Notes under the pieces: generated by a model
Database searches by the model: none
Told to the model about the DNA's origin: nothing
Seen by the model: the letters and a program-made list of their open reading frames with translations, nothing else
In this document: in pieces, positions 10,796 to 21,889 of the stretch
Layout of the letters: the number at the start of each line of letters is the position of its first letter
How positions within the stretch are numbered: the stretch's first letter is position 1
Source of the DNA: Artemia franciscana
Lineage: Eukaryota > Arthropoda > Branchiopoda > Anostraca > Artemiidae
Reading direction: 5' to 3'
Assembly: GCF_032884065.1 (NCBI RefSeq)
Contig: NC_088875.1
Coordinates: forward strand, 44,997,291-45,061,290
Length of the DNA stretch: 64,000 nt
Program-made: the position numbers and the translations under genes

Positions 10796-11535
10796 AAACT
10801 AAAAAAGAAAAAAACTAAAACAAAGAAAAACTATAAAGAAAGTAAAACTGAAGGGGAAAAAAAATAAAAAAGGAAAAAAATAAAAAAGGAAAATACGGTC
10901 TGTCCGTCTGTTCCACTATCTTCTATAAAAAATAGGAAAAAATTGAAAAAAAGAAAAAAATTACAAAAAACCTAAAAAAAAACAAAAAAGAGAACTAAAA
11001 AAGGAAAAAAACTAAAAAATTATCTTCTATAAAAAATGTAAAAAACTGAAAAAAATAAAAAAATAAAAGATAACTAAAAAAAGGTAATAAAACTAAAAAA
11101 CCTAAAAAAAAATTAAAAAGAAAAAAACTAAAAAAAACTACAAAACGAAAAAAACGAAAAAATGAAAAAACGAAAAAACTAAAAAAGAAAAAATAATAAA
11201 ATAAAGAAACTAAAAAACTAAAATGGAAAAAACTTAAAAAAAGGAAAAACTAAAAAAAATAAATACACATCTTGTAGATATATCTATATATAAATAAAAA
11301 AAATTAAATAGGAAAATTAACTAAAAATAAAGGAAAAAATTTAAAAAAGTAAAAAGAAAAAAGAAAAGAACAAGAAAAAAACAACAAAAAAACTAAAGAA
11401 AAATATATTTTTTCTTTTTTCTTTTTTCTTTTTTTTTATTTTTAATTTTTAGTTATTTTTAGTTTTATCTTTTTCTTTTTATTTTTTGTATTTTTTTTAG
11501 TTTTTGTCTTTTTTTCTCATTTTTATTTTTTAAAA
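10775..11535. repeat. A-rich then T-rich low-complexity block
   Basis: Bases 10775-11405 consist of variations on aaaaaactaaaaaag. From 11405 to 11535 the strand composition flips to ctttttttttatttttaatt and similar. The two halves are broadly complementary, so the block could fold back. A short GC-rich patch follows at 11548-11615. No coding potential. Confidence 0.8.
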
Positions 11536-11867
11536 AATTAAAAAGTACCTGGCAGGCCCCCGGTACTTTGTTGCCGGGCCCCATCAATTAGCACGCGGCA
11601 GGCTTCTGGGGGGGGGAGGTTGATTGGATGGATATTTTTTGTGTTTTCGTGAAAAAACCACCAGGTTTAAAAAAAATTAATTTCTACAAAAATAAAGAGG
11701 TACAAAAATGCCCCCTCCCTCCACTTAATTTTTTTTAATATTTTGCAGGTCGATTTTTAAATTCTGAAAAATCACTTTCCTCTTTTCCCACCGCCTACAT
11801 TTTCCATGAATTGGTGCAACAGCACAACAGTCTTTTTCATTTTACACATATTTTTTTTCTCAGCACT

Positions 11868-12600
11868 CGTTTCTATCTGGGAATTTTTTGGACCGTGCAG
11901 ACGAAGTATGTTAAACCTTTATCCGAGGCCTAACTTTATTGGATTCTCCTTCAAACAAATATGATTACGCAAGAAAAGAGTCAATTCAACATATTGCAAA
12001 AACTCTTGTATAGATTAATAGTGCCGATAGACTTAGTTCCCCGCTTTATCTTAATTAAGAAATTTGCCCCTTTTTCACATTTCTCTTGCGTTGGTTCAAA
12101 CTCATATTTAAGCTTGAAACTTAAATTGACAAAAGATAAAAATAATTGTCAAAAGCCTTCATGAACCATTTCTTAATGTCAAGTATTTGCACTAGAAAAT
12201 ATGGATGTGGCCAGAACCTTTTGTCTTTGTGTTCGGTTAAGGAATCAGAACGGAAATATTGTCTCAACACATCACTCGGTTCATAATCTATTGACCTATT
12301 TTAGAAGAGAAGAGACTGTGTCAAAGACAAAGCGTAAAAAAACTTGAATAGAACCATTGGCAAATAAACTATCTTTCCATGCGTAAAAGCTGTGTCTCAA
12401 TTTTTCTGCCCCGAGAATGTAAAGTTGTATCAGTGTAAAGTAATGTTGTAAATGAACTGTAATGTTGCAGCACTGATTTGAATTATCTCACCATACACCG
12501 CCGCATTCGATCTTTAAAAAAGTTAGTTTTTGTATTTATCAATAGACTATTACTATTATTATTATTATTAGGAGGAGGGGTGGACCCACTATCAGTGGGC
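11868..12600 (+). repeat. Unnamed interspersed repeat, copy 1
   Basis: Aligns along its whole length with the reverse complement of 21036-21750 (roughly 75-80% by eye). Shared landmarks are aactttattggattctcctt, aatatggatgtggccaga and ctataatctattgacc-like stretches, and an ATT/ATTATT run before cactatcagtggg. The right end abuts a Helitron pseudogene. A short frame is conserved between copies, but most differences in it change the amino acid, so I see no evidence of selection on a protein. Confidence 0.7.
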
Positions 12601-13715
12601 CATGCCTGCCCAACGAGGCTTGCGCTTTTACGTCAACGACGGCGTGTCGAGGAACCACCAGAGCAACTCGAAACCAGGCTTGCGGCTGACAGAGCTAGTA
12701 ATAAAAGAATGCGTCTCGATGTATTACAAAAGCAACGCATGTATAATCGCCTGGCATTCAAGTACTGCCCTTCCGATGACTGTAGCTTGAGTTAATTCAA
12801 ATCGGGACTATATCTGAAATTTGTCCCTATTGCAAGGCATTGAAATTTAATGGCAAAACATTGGGAATGTGTTGCACCTCAGGAAAAGCTAAGCTTCCTC
12901 AACTGGGTGCACCACCAGAGCCAGAGAATACTTTGCTTATTGGAAATACGTCTGAATAGAGTCGTTTTTAATCAAACATCAGGAAATATGACTCCAGTTT
13001 CCAAATGACGTCGTTCAGTGCCCAAATCGACGATCAAGTTAATTTTATGACTATTTTCAAAGTAAAAGGGCAAATTTATCACTGAGAAAGCTCCCTTCTA
13101 CCATTCTCAGGTGAGCATCAAAAATTTTCGCAACTTAACTTCATCAGTGATGGCAATACTGGATTGAATCCACATTTCTGAATTTCTCTCGGCGTTGAAA
13201 GGACTATCGTTTCCCAGTTGCAACATCTTTTCCACAACAATAATAATAATAATTTAGTGCGTCTCTTCAAAACAGCAATCGATTTGATGGCTACTGATAC
13301 GCCTAAAATTGTTATTTCCGCTGACCAAACGCCTACTGGTGAACATGAGCGTAGATACAATACTCCAACTATCAACAAAGTGGTAATCGTTATCGTCGGT
13401 GATCAGTTCTTACATGGAGATCAGCGAAACATATAGGCGAAACAATCAGCTGAGAAGAATTGCTGAAACTCATCGATGCTACGATGCCCTACAATATCCT
13501 ATCATTTTTGGGATGGAGTAAACGGCTATAACTTTGAAATTAAATTGATAAATCCAGCCACTAACAAAGAAATGGATAAGAATTTCAGCGCAATGAACTA
13601 TTATGGCTACAGAATAATGATTCATCAGAATGAAGATAATTATATTTTAAAATGCCGTCAATTGTATTCACCAATACATCGTTGATATGTATGCAAAGAT
13701 TGAATCAGAACATTT
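12601..13715 (+). pseudogene. Decayed Helitron Rep N-terminal half
   Basis: Homologous to 50760-52035 with many frameshifts and stops. Recognisable are the basic repeat (RRRVEEPPEQLETRLAADRA), RLAFKYCPSDDCSLS, the C-x-x-x-F and M-C-C-x-S-G-K segment, and NPATNKEMDKNFSAM followed by YYGYRIMIHQNEDNYILKC. Homology stops near 13715, before the HUH motif. This copy is clearly older than the one at 50.4 kb. Confidence 0.75.
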
Positions 13716-14249
13716 GCCTGTCAAACCATGCCTGTCTAGCCTGAAAGGCCGTCATGGTGGATTTTTGCATATGTTTGCCTACTCAAAACCGTGACTACAA
13801 ACAAAACTGCAAGGTGAACTAGAGGATTGGCACCCCTCAAGGAAACGACATCCTTGTAAACTTCATAGCATTTCACTGAATTTTGATTCATTAATATTTC
13901 TTCTGGGTTTCATTTATTTTGGTGGCCTTTTATAGAGCTGAATAAACTTTTCCAAACTATATTATTTATGATGCGTTGCCTCCCCAGAGAAGCATAATAT
14001 TGGTAGGTATGAATATATAAAGAATCGAAGGTATTATTCTTGCGATTTAATGTACAAGATGTTGACTTCGTTGAAAGGGGAACATCGCCAAATGTGGAAA
14101 ACCATGTGGTGGCCAAGACGGGCCAAGGCTTGTACATTGCACGAATCTTCCACTCAACTTGATTCGGGAAATAGTGGAGACATAAATGTGATCCCTGTGA
14201 AAGCATTAGTTTTATTTGCTGATGACACTAAGATTACGGTGTGTGCGAG

Positions 14250-14445
14250 TAGGGCCGTATCAAGGATTTTTTTCTGCGGGGTGGGGGGTTAGCAAAAGGA
14301 TTTGTTTGGGATGGGATTTACAAAAAAACTTTTAAAAACGAATCAAAATTTGCATATATTCGTTTTTGTTACGTTTTTACGAGTCGGACGAACATTTCAA
14401 GGGGAGGGGTTCGACCCCCTAACCCTTTCCCCTGGATAGGGCCTT
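14250..14445. mobile_element. hAT-type MITE with 8-9 bp target duplication
   Basis: A 196-bp insertion in the LINE. The same nine bases, gtgtgcgag, stand on both sides (14241-14249 and 14446-14454). Ends are roughly inverted: tagggccgtatcaagga on the left; the right end reads aaggccctatccaggg on the other strand. The duplication length and the CAGGG-TATCCAGG-like ends fit hAT. A related copy is at 42741-42935. Confidence 0.7.
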
Positions 14446-14497
14446 GTGTGCGAGAACTAAAGAAGAGTGGGTCCATGCAGTTGAGTATGATATAAGT

Positions 14498-14678
14498 TTA
14501 ATATAAACTTATCATACTCAGTATGATAAAATGAGTATGATAATAAGTATATAATATTTATTATACTATTATACTTATATTATTATATTATACTTATATT
14601 GTACTATACTTTATTATGCTTATATATTATACTAATACTATATTATTATATTATAATACTATTATACTTATATCAATA
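14498..14678. repeat. AT-rich foldback flanked by 14-bp direct repeats
   Basis: A 181-bp stretch made almost only of tata/tact/atta words, flanked by agtatgatataagt at 14484-14497 and 14679-14692. The coding frame of the host LINE resumes after the second copy, which points to insertion rather than drift. A palindrome (gagtatgata...tatcatactc) covers the left junction. Confidence 0.6.
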
Positions 14679-14899
14679 AGTATGATATAAGTCAACTGGG
14701 AAGTGGACTAGGTTGAATAAGTTGAAAATAAAATTTAAGAAGTCTAATTTTTGTGTTTTAGAATTCTAAGGTTGTAACCATTTGTGATTATAAAGGGTTA
14801 AATTAAAGAATGAACTATAGCCAATAGTAATTAAAGTTTTTACATTAATAATTATATACATGATGATACAACATACGCTTATCTTTTGACAAAATAGAA

Positions 14900-15085
14900 T
14901 TCGGGATGCAGTTGTAGATAGCAACCTACTGAGAGACGATCACGTCCCATAGTAAAACACAAAATAGCCCAGAACTCCTAAAACTAGGGTCAAATTAAAA
15001 AAAAGTACACTATTAGAACCGCACTTAGTATGGGACTTGATCATCTCTTACTAGTTTGTTTGCTACCGCTGCAACCCGAAGTCTT
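14900..15085. repeat. Two inverted copies of the SINE-like family
   Basis: At 14911 (plus) the phrase cagagacgatcacgtccc is present in the form ctgagagacgatcacgtccc. At 15017-15075 the complementary form occurs (gggacttgatcatctcttac, gctaccgctgcaaccc). This family is dense between 18.6 and 23.5 kb. Open frame 15030-15257 lies in and beyond the repeat and has no recognisable features. Confidence 0.7.
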
Positions 15086-15325
15086 TAATGTAATTTACTG
15101 TAATTTCCTTTATAGAGAATTTCGAAAGAGAGGCTCTAATGGTGTACTTGGTGTTTTAATACGACTTCATTTTAAGGGGTTTAGGCTAATTTTGTCGTTT
15201 ATAGGTGGCGTGTTTGTCTCCAATGATGTTTCAGCTACCACTTCAACCATGATTTAGAGTTCTTTATCTACTATAATAGAGTTCGCTTCACTTTAATTGA
15301 GAGTTCGTTCTCTAATATAATTAAA

Positions 15326-15600
15326 CGAAAAACAAGTTTTTAACTGAAAGTATGGAGCGACATCGAAACTTAAAACGAATAGAAACTATTCCGTATATGA
15401 AAGGGGGTGTCCCCTCCTCAATGCCTCACTCTTAACGCTAAAGTTTGACTCTTTGTCACAACTCTTTTTAAAACAGTAAAACCTTTAGCGTAAAGAGTGA
15501 GGCTTTGAGGAGGATACAGCCTCTTTCATATACGGAACAGTCTTTGTTCTTTTTCAGTTAGAATGTCACTCCTTACTCTCAGTTAAAAAAAAATTATTTA
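15326..15600. mobile_element. Foldback element, stand-alone copy
   Basis: About 270 bases that pair end to end: gtatggagcgacatcgaaac on the left, gaatgtcactccttactctc on the right, with ctttagcgtaaagagtgag pairing to cctcactcttaacgctaaag in the centre. It is the same unit as the left part of the element at 7326, including part of the following body sequence (15600-15680). Confidence 0.75.
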
Positions 15601-15689
15601 ATTTCCAAACTTTTTGAAATAATGTAGGTTCAAATTTGGCTCACCTTACAGGATAATTAAAACAATATTTGCATATTATTTTGGCAGAT

Positions 15690-15915
15690 TTATTCCGTAT
15701 ATGAAGGGTTGCCCCCTCCTCGATACCTTGCTCTTTACTCTAAGGCTGTTAGCACTGTAAACAATCTTCCTATTCTGATTAAACGGCCCCTATTTTTCAG
15801 TTGACGCCCTGAAAAAATGGACAAACAGTCAAAATTTAGCTAAAAGAGCAAGGTATTGAAGATGAGGTAACCCTTCATATATAGAAGAATTTCTGTTAGT
15901 TTTTTAAACAGTGCC
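15690..15915. mobile_element. Foldback element, diverged copy
   Basis: Left arm attccgtatatgaagggttg and right arm cccttcatatatagaagaat are inverted. The central pair is ccttgctctttactctaagg and agctaaaagagcaagg. The unpaired middle is longer than in other copies. Confidence 0.6.
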
Positions 15916-16104
15916 GTTTAACTTTGCTCACCATCTGTGAAATATATCCATCCCCCTCACGGAAAACTCCCCCGTGGAAATTTCATCCAGAATAAAGTGC
16001 ACCCTCCGTCAAATTCCCTCTAGACAATTCCATTCCTGCTGAGAATCCCCCTCCCTGTACAATTGGTTGTGGACAATTCAGCATTAAAACTTGACTTACT
16101 CGAC

Positions 16105-18360
16105 TTAATACTCCTGACTAAATGCTTCCGGCGTCGAGAGTGATGCTACATGGTGCCTCCATTTGGACCGGTCTCTTGCAAGGATGTGGACATCCTTCTG
16201 AATATTTGTCATGACTAAGAAGGCACCTGTCGTGTCCTTCCATCTGGTTGGGGGACGACCTCTTGGGCGTTTCCCACCGTGCAGCACGGGAAAAAAGTCA
16301 AAAATCGTTCGTGCGGGAGTGTCGGGGGGCATGCGAAGGAGATGTCCGTACCAGCGTAGTGTTCGTTGGGTGAGTTGGACTGAGAAGGGCGTTTGAACAG
16401 TTAACGCCAGGAGGTTCACGTTGCTAACAAAATTGTACCAGCGTAGTCCTTCAATACGGCGAAGATGTTTTATTTGAGCTATATTAACGGTGCTAATCAC
16501 AGACTGAGTGGCCGGCCAAGTTTCGGCTCCGTAAAGAAGCACAGATCCCACCAAAGCATTGTATATGCGCATCTTGGTCCTACGGCTGATAGAAGGTTTC
16601 CTCCAAATGGCACTTAGTCTCCCCACTACTGCTGAGGCTTTGGCGATCCGGTGCATTAGATCTTTGAGGATTGATCCGTCATTTGAGAGGATAGAGCCAA
16701 GGTATGTAAATTCCTCAACAATCTCAGCTGGTTCGTCACCGACCATTAGGACTGGCGGGGGACACGGCGAGTTATGGGGTTCAACAAACATCACTTTTGT
16801 TTTCTGCCAATTAATCGACAGCCCTATCTTTAAGGCTTCATCAGGATTTGTAGGGCTTCTGTGAGCTTCAACGGTGAATCGGAGACAAGAGCAAGGTCAT
16901 CGGCATAATCAGCGTCTGAAAGTACTCTATCACCGTAATGCAACCCAAACTGGAGGCGGTTTATGGTCCGAGTCATCATATAGTCGATGACACAATTAAA
17001 TAGTTCTGGGCAGCAGCACAACCCTGACGGTCTCTAGTATTGATTTTAAAAGATGAGCTGCGTCTGCCATTGACTTGCACGCAGCTCCATTCCCTTCGTG
17101 GAGCCGCTCGAAAAGGTTACAGTACTTCGCTGGTAGTCCCGTTGTTTTGAGTATAAGCCAGAGTGATTGCCGGTCGACAGAATCGAAAGCAGCCTTGAAG
17201 TCCACAAAGGCAACATATGCTTTTCGCTGAAATTCTCGAGTCTTTTCTATCAGCTGCCGTATTGTGAATATTTTCTCCACGGTGGACCTTCCTGGCATGA
17301 AGCCAGCCCGTTGCATTCTCTGTTGGCTTCTGAGGAAAGTGGTACAGCGGTCAAGGAAGTTCATAACGAAGAGCTTCCCGGGCACAGAGAGGAGTGTGAT
17401 GCCACGATAGTTGGAGCAGATTCTGCGACTGCCTTTCCGTTTCCAGAGAGGCAGAATGATGCCCGCTCGCCAGTCTTTTGGAATCCATTCTGTACAAAAA
17501 ACTATGGAAAACAGTACTTGGAGCCAGAGAAGGGTCGCTGCCCCACCATATTTCAGCAGTTCTGCAGGGATACCACAGACTCCTGGGGCTCGGTTGTTTT
17601 TCATCTGTTTCAGAGATTTCAAGAATTCTGTAGAGGTGAAAGGGTGGTGCACACTTGCAGACGGGGCCTTGGGGGTGTTGGATGCAACTTGAAGAAGGTC
17701 AGAGTCGGGCTGGCTAACACAGTCCAGGGTTAGAAGTGAAGAGAAATGATCCTTCCAGGCGGACAGTTGAGCACTCTCGTCAGTGACAATATTTCCGTCA
17801 TTAGATATGATAGGGCCTAGGGAGGATGGCTTTCCATCTATAAGATCCCGAAGGTGTTTGTATAGAGCGCATGTGTCACCCTTTCTGGCGGCCTCCTCGA
17901 GATCAGTGGCCTTTTTCTCGGTGAACAGCTTTCTGTCTCTGTGGAGGAATTTATTTTTTACGCCGTTTAGACGTCTGTAGGTAACCATGTCCTTCGCTAG
18001 GCGTGCTTTGCGACGCTGTTCAATAATATCTAGAGTTTCCTGCGATATCCAGGACTTTTTTCTGGGCTTCAGACGACCAATAGTATTTTCGGCCGAAAGC
18101 AATACGCCGTCCTTGAATAGTTGCCATGCTTCTTCAGATCCCGAAACTTGACCAAGACAGTCAAAACGGTTTGAGATGGAGACAGCATAGACCCGGCGCG
18201 TGTAGGAGTTTGCCAGATTGTTCAAGTCTAATTTGGGAGGGCGGTGGTCACTTTTCTGGGCTTTCAGGCGTAGTCTAAGGTTAGAGACGACAAGCCTGTG
18301 GTCGGTGTTACCCAATACTGCACTTCTGTAAGTTCGGCAATTAGTTATAGAGGAACGCAA
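16105..18360 (-). pseudogene. RTE/BovB-like LINE reverse transcriptase, 5'-truncated, two frameshifts
   Basis: The first frame (18360-16996) starts inside the protein with NTDHRLVVSNLRLRLK (end of the endonuclease). It then shows the reverse-transcriptase series KNNRAPGVCGIPAELLK, ILPLWKRKGSRRICSNYRGI, AGFMPGRSTVEKIF and VDFKAAFDSVDR (catalytic Asp, about residues 387-394). A frameshift near 17021 moves to ELFNCVIDYMM and then YADD (codons at 16897-16908). A second near 16830 moves to the C-terminal frame 16794-16105, with FTYLGSILSNDG, YGAETW and LRWYGHLLRMP. That order is typical of RTE-like and related LINEs. Upstream to 18600 no further endonuclease is evident, so the element is 5'-truncated. 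Plus-strand frames over this interval are shadows. Confidence 0.85.
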
Positions 18361-18589
18361 GCGTCCCCAGGCCTGGGACCTGATTAGCTAGAGGAGTCTA
18401 ACTATTGAATGTCCTTAGGGTGGGCTCCACCCACCTTGTGAGGTCAAGGCCACCCTTTACGGGGAGCGTTTAGTTAGGGGATTCCCCCATATCCAGTGAC
18501 ACGTGGTCAGCAGACCAAGGTCTGCTTCATTCCGGACGAGCTCTTCATTCTGAACTGATAAAGGTTCGGTCTACTGTAGTAGATAACCA

Positions 18590-20650
18590 ACTTTAGTCCA
18601 TAGTAACTTGAATATTGAACTGAAATGCAATTTTCAACATAATGGTGTAGCACTATTTAAATATTTATAGAGGAAAATGAATTGAAACGTAAAACATAGA
18701 TGAGAAGTTAAAATTCTTTTCAATTTTTACATAAGGGATCTATATTTTTTATTGTAATCAGGTTTGCAGCGGTAGTTAGTAGCCTGGTAAGAGACAATCA
18801 CGTCCGAATATTAAAATATAACATGATATGTACGGGGATGTAACAGCTCATTTTAAAGGAAATTGGTACACCTACTATCTTTGGTAATTGAAAAAGAATT
18901 TAAAAAAGGATTCATTTCTACGAAAAACAGTTATTTGTATATTCGGGTTGCAGCGGTAGATAGCAGCCTAGTAAAAGCCGATCACGTTCCATAGTAAAAA
19001 TGAAATACTCTATAACTTCTTAAAATAGAAACAGATCAAAAAACGAAGTACTCTATTAGAGCTACCTTGTCTGAAACTCCTATAAATTAAACATATAGTC
19101 TTTTGTTTTGAATAACAAAGAAAATATGTTGGCTTGAAAAAAAGAAAAGTGGCTTGAAATGGAATATTCTGCATCGAGGGAATTTTTTCTCCGCTTACTC
19201 CTCGGCTAGCTCACCCATGGAAAATCATAGAGAGCTGTTTAATGGCTCATTTGAAAGGGAATTGATGTATTTAAAAACTTTTGATAATTACTAATAATAG
19301 CTTCGAAAAAAAGTATTTTGTACGAAAAACTGTAATTTTTTATAGCTCTGTAATAGAAAATGTTATGAAGAACAAATCATTACATATATTGGACTTACTT
19401 AGCTGCCTGATTCATTGAGTTTCGTCTCGTACATTTCAAAGAAAGAAAAGCTCCAACATTATCTTTTTTCTTTCTGTATTTTTTTCTTTTTCGAAGATAT
19501 CGGGGCACTGGAACATCATAGGGAGCTGTTTAATATCTCATTTTAAAAGAAATTGAGGTTTTTAAAAATTATGGTAAAGACCGAGATTTTGGTCATAGTA
19601 TTACCTAAACGATAAATTGAACTGTAAAGTAACCATTAGAACCACCTTGTCCGAAACCCTTATAAAGAAAATCTTGGTTGCAGTGGTGCCTAGCAACCTA
19701 GTAAGAGAATATCACATCCCATGGTGAAAACTATAATTACTAATATTTCTTAAAAATAGAGGCAGATCAAAAAATGAAATAACTATTAGAACTGCCTTGT
19801 CTGAAACCCCTATATAAAGGAAATTATCTTTCTTTGGCTTGAACAACAAGGGAAATATATTGGCTTGAAAGTAAAAAAAAGTGGCTGCACCACGATATTC
19901 TGCATAAACGGCATTTTTTTCTCAAATAGCTTGGCACTGGAACATCGTAGAGTGTTGTTTAATTTTTTATCTAAAAAAGGATTTTATAATAATTACATTC
20001 AAGAATGAACTCTGGCTCATAGTAACTAAAATATCTAATAAAAACTGAAAATTATATATTTTTACTGTTGCAGAGTTTGTTAACAGCCTAGTAAGAGACG
20101 ATCACGTTCCATGGTAGAAAACAAATTGCTCATAACTCCTAAAACTAGAGTCAAATCAAAAAAATAAGTACAGTATTAGAGTCGCTTTGTCTAATACCCT
20201 CATAGAGGAAATCATTGACTTTCCCTTGGCTTGAACAACAAGGAAATACTTTCGCTTAAAAATAAAAAAGTAGATTCAACCACGGTATTCTGCATGTACA
20301 ACATCTTTTTTATTTTCTTTTTTCTTTTCCTCAGATAGCAGGACACTGGAACATCGTAGAGAGCTGTTTACTGGCTCATTTTAAAGGAAATTTATGGGGT
20401 TAAAAACCTTTTCTAATTAAAAAAAAAACGTGAAAGTATAATGAATTTCTTACGAAAACCTGCATTTCCTATATCACGTGTTATAGCATATATTATTAAC
20501 ATATAAAACTTGGCACATCTAAGCGCTTTTTAATAGTAATAAAGAGCGAACTCTAAACCACATTAAAATTAGCTGTAATCTAGTAAAAGATCAACACGGC
20601 CAATAATAATTGAATCGAGGTTTCAGCAGTATTATACTAAAAAGTAAACT
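18590..20650. repeat. Cluster of SINE-like repeat units, about 290-430 bp spacing
   Basis: Three phrases recur in the same order: gcagcggtagctagtaacct with gagacgatcacgttccat (near 18762, 18946, 19676, 20068); actagagtcaaatcaaa with a run of gtctgaaacccctata-type sequence; and actggaacatcgtagagagc (near 19218, 19510, 19938, 20348). Units differ by 10-30%. Further copies lie near 14911, 21893 and 22853, with inverted ones near 15017, 20866 and 36178. No frame is conserved. The combination of many copies, short length and no coding suggests a SINE or other non-autonomous family; origin unknown. Confidence 0.7.
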
Positions 20651-20734
20651 CAAGTCCAAAGGAACTGAACCCTTTGGCTTTTTTTAATTTTAAATTTAAA
20701 GATATTGTTGTAAATTCAAAATAATAAAGGTTTT

Positions 20735-20803
20735 TCCTGACGAAGAATCGAACACCGGTTTCCCGCGTGACAATTTGTATGCTTACCATTGTAACATCGG
20801 AGA
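20735..20803 (-). tRNA. tRNA-Asp(GTC)-like relic, probably pseudogene or SINE head
   Basis: On the minus strand the sequence shows an A-box-like ttacaatggtaagcat, the anticodon loop ttgtcac (anticodon GTC) followed by gcggg, and a B-box-like ggtgttcgattcttcg, ending tcagga. Order and spacing match eukaryotic tRNA-Asp. The 5' half of the anticodon stem (acaaa) cannot pair with gcggg, and the acceptor stem is imperfect. It is therefore unlikely to be a working tRNA. The minus-strand DNA that follows has an A/T-rich body like a SINE. Confidence 0.6.
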
Positions 20804-20954
20804 CTCATTAATTTAAGTTACATAGAGAACGTTCGTTCTGGTTAATTATGACCGATTTCATTTTTACTATGGGATGTGATCGTCTCTTACTAGGTTTCTA
20901 GCTACCGCTGTAACCCGGATAAATTGGGATTATGTAAGTTTCATCGATATCATA

Positions 20955-21834
20955 GCTGTAGAGATGGCTGAAACCTAGCCAAGAACAAACTCCGGCCCAT
21001 AAGGGGCTTGGTTTGATACCTCATTCTCTGAATCCTCGACCCACTGATAGTGGCTCCACTCTCTTAATAATAATAAAAATAATAGTCTCTTGATAATATA
21101 TCAAAACTAAGTTTTGCAGAGATCGAATTCGGCAGTTTATGGTGAGATAACTCAGCTGTGCTGCAACATTTCAATTCACTTCACTTTACACTGATACAAC
21201 TTTACACTCTGGGATAGAAAAATTGAGACACAGATTTAACGCATAGAAAGATAGTTTATTCGCCAGCCATATGGTTCTACTCAACTTTTTTTTATGCTTT
21301 GTCTTTGACACAGTTTCTCCTCTTCTAGAAAAGGTCAATAGATTATGAGCCGAGCGAAGTGTTGAGGCAATATTTCCGTTTTGTTTCCTTGACCGAATAA
21401 AAATACAAGGGATTCTGGCCACATCCATATTTTCCAATGCAAAAAACTTGACAATACGAAATGATTAACGAAGGCTTTTAAAATTTATTTTTATTCTTTT
21501 CAGTGCCAAATATAAGGTTTAACCAACGAGAGAGAAATGTAGAAAAGGGGGAATTTTCTTAACAAAGATAAAGCTGGGAACTAAGTCTGTCGATACTCTT
21601 ATTATGTACAAGGTTTTTTCAATAGGTGGCATTGACTCTATTCTCGCGCAACCATATTTGAAGGAGAATCCAATAAAGTTAGGTCTCGGATAAATCTTTA
21701 ATAAACTATGTCTGCACGATCCGGAGAAATCCAAAATAGAGACGAATGCTGTAAAGGCTGCAGAGATGGCTGAAACCTAGTAAAGAACAAACCCTGGCAC
21801 CAAGTGGGCTTAGTTTGATGCCTCATTTTCTGAA
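20955..21834 (+). repeat. Pair of 78-bp direct repeats around a 0.7-kb segment
   Basis: Bases 20955-21032 and 21757-21834 are about 85% identical (shared: gagatggctgaaacctag, ttgatgcctcatt-type end), offset by 802 bp. Between them sits copy 2 of the repeat described at 11868. The arrangement resembles terminal direct repeats or a very long insertion duplication. Copy 1 at 11868 does not show the same flanks. Confidence 0.65.
21036..21750 (-). repeat. Unnamed interspersed repeat, copy 2
   Basis: Reverse-complement partner of 11868-12600. Its minus-strand start has tgcagacatagtttatt and its end has gagccactatcagtgggtcg. Minus-strand frames 21186-21437 and 21519-21734 lie in it. Compared codon by codon with copy 1, the first of these shows about fourteen replacement and two silent differences, so it does not behave like a constrained protein. 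Confidence 0.7.
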
Positions 21835-21889
21835 GCTCGTCTCTTACTATTCCAAATAAGAAAAGCCACAGGATTTTTCCTGTTTGCAA

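Larger units (their letters stand above)
14160..14765 (+). pseudogene. LINE reverse-transcriptase fragment with two nested insertions
   Basis: The peptide ALVLFADDTKITVCA, carrying the FADD catalytic motif, is interrupted at 14249. It resumes after 14454 as RTKEEWVHAVEYDIS, is interrupted again at 14497, and resumes at about 14693 as KWTRLNKLKIKFKKSNF. These are reverse-transcriptase motif C and the segment after it in Jockey/CR1-type LINEs. Both ends are truncated. The flanking stretch 13720-14160 has no clear homology; it contains a short open frame with no family I recognise. Confidence 0.65.

Noticed and set aside
17167-17733. 188-residue plus-strand frame over the LINE
   Set aside because: Antisense shadow of the reverse-transcriptase frame. 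It shows no domain of its own.
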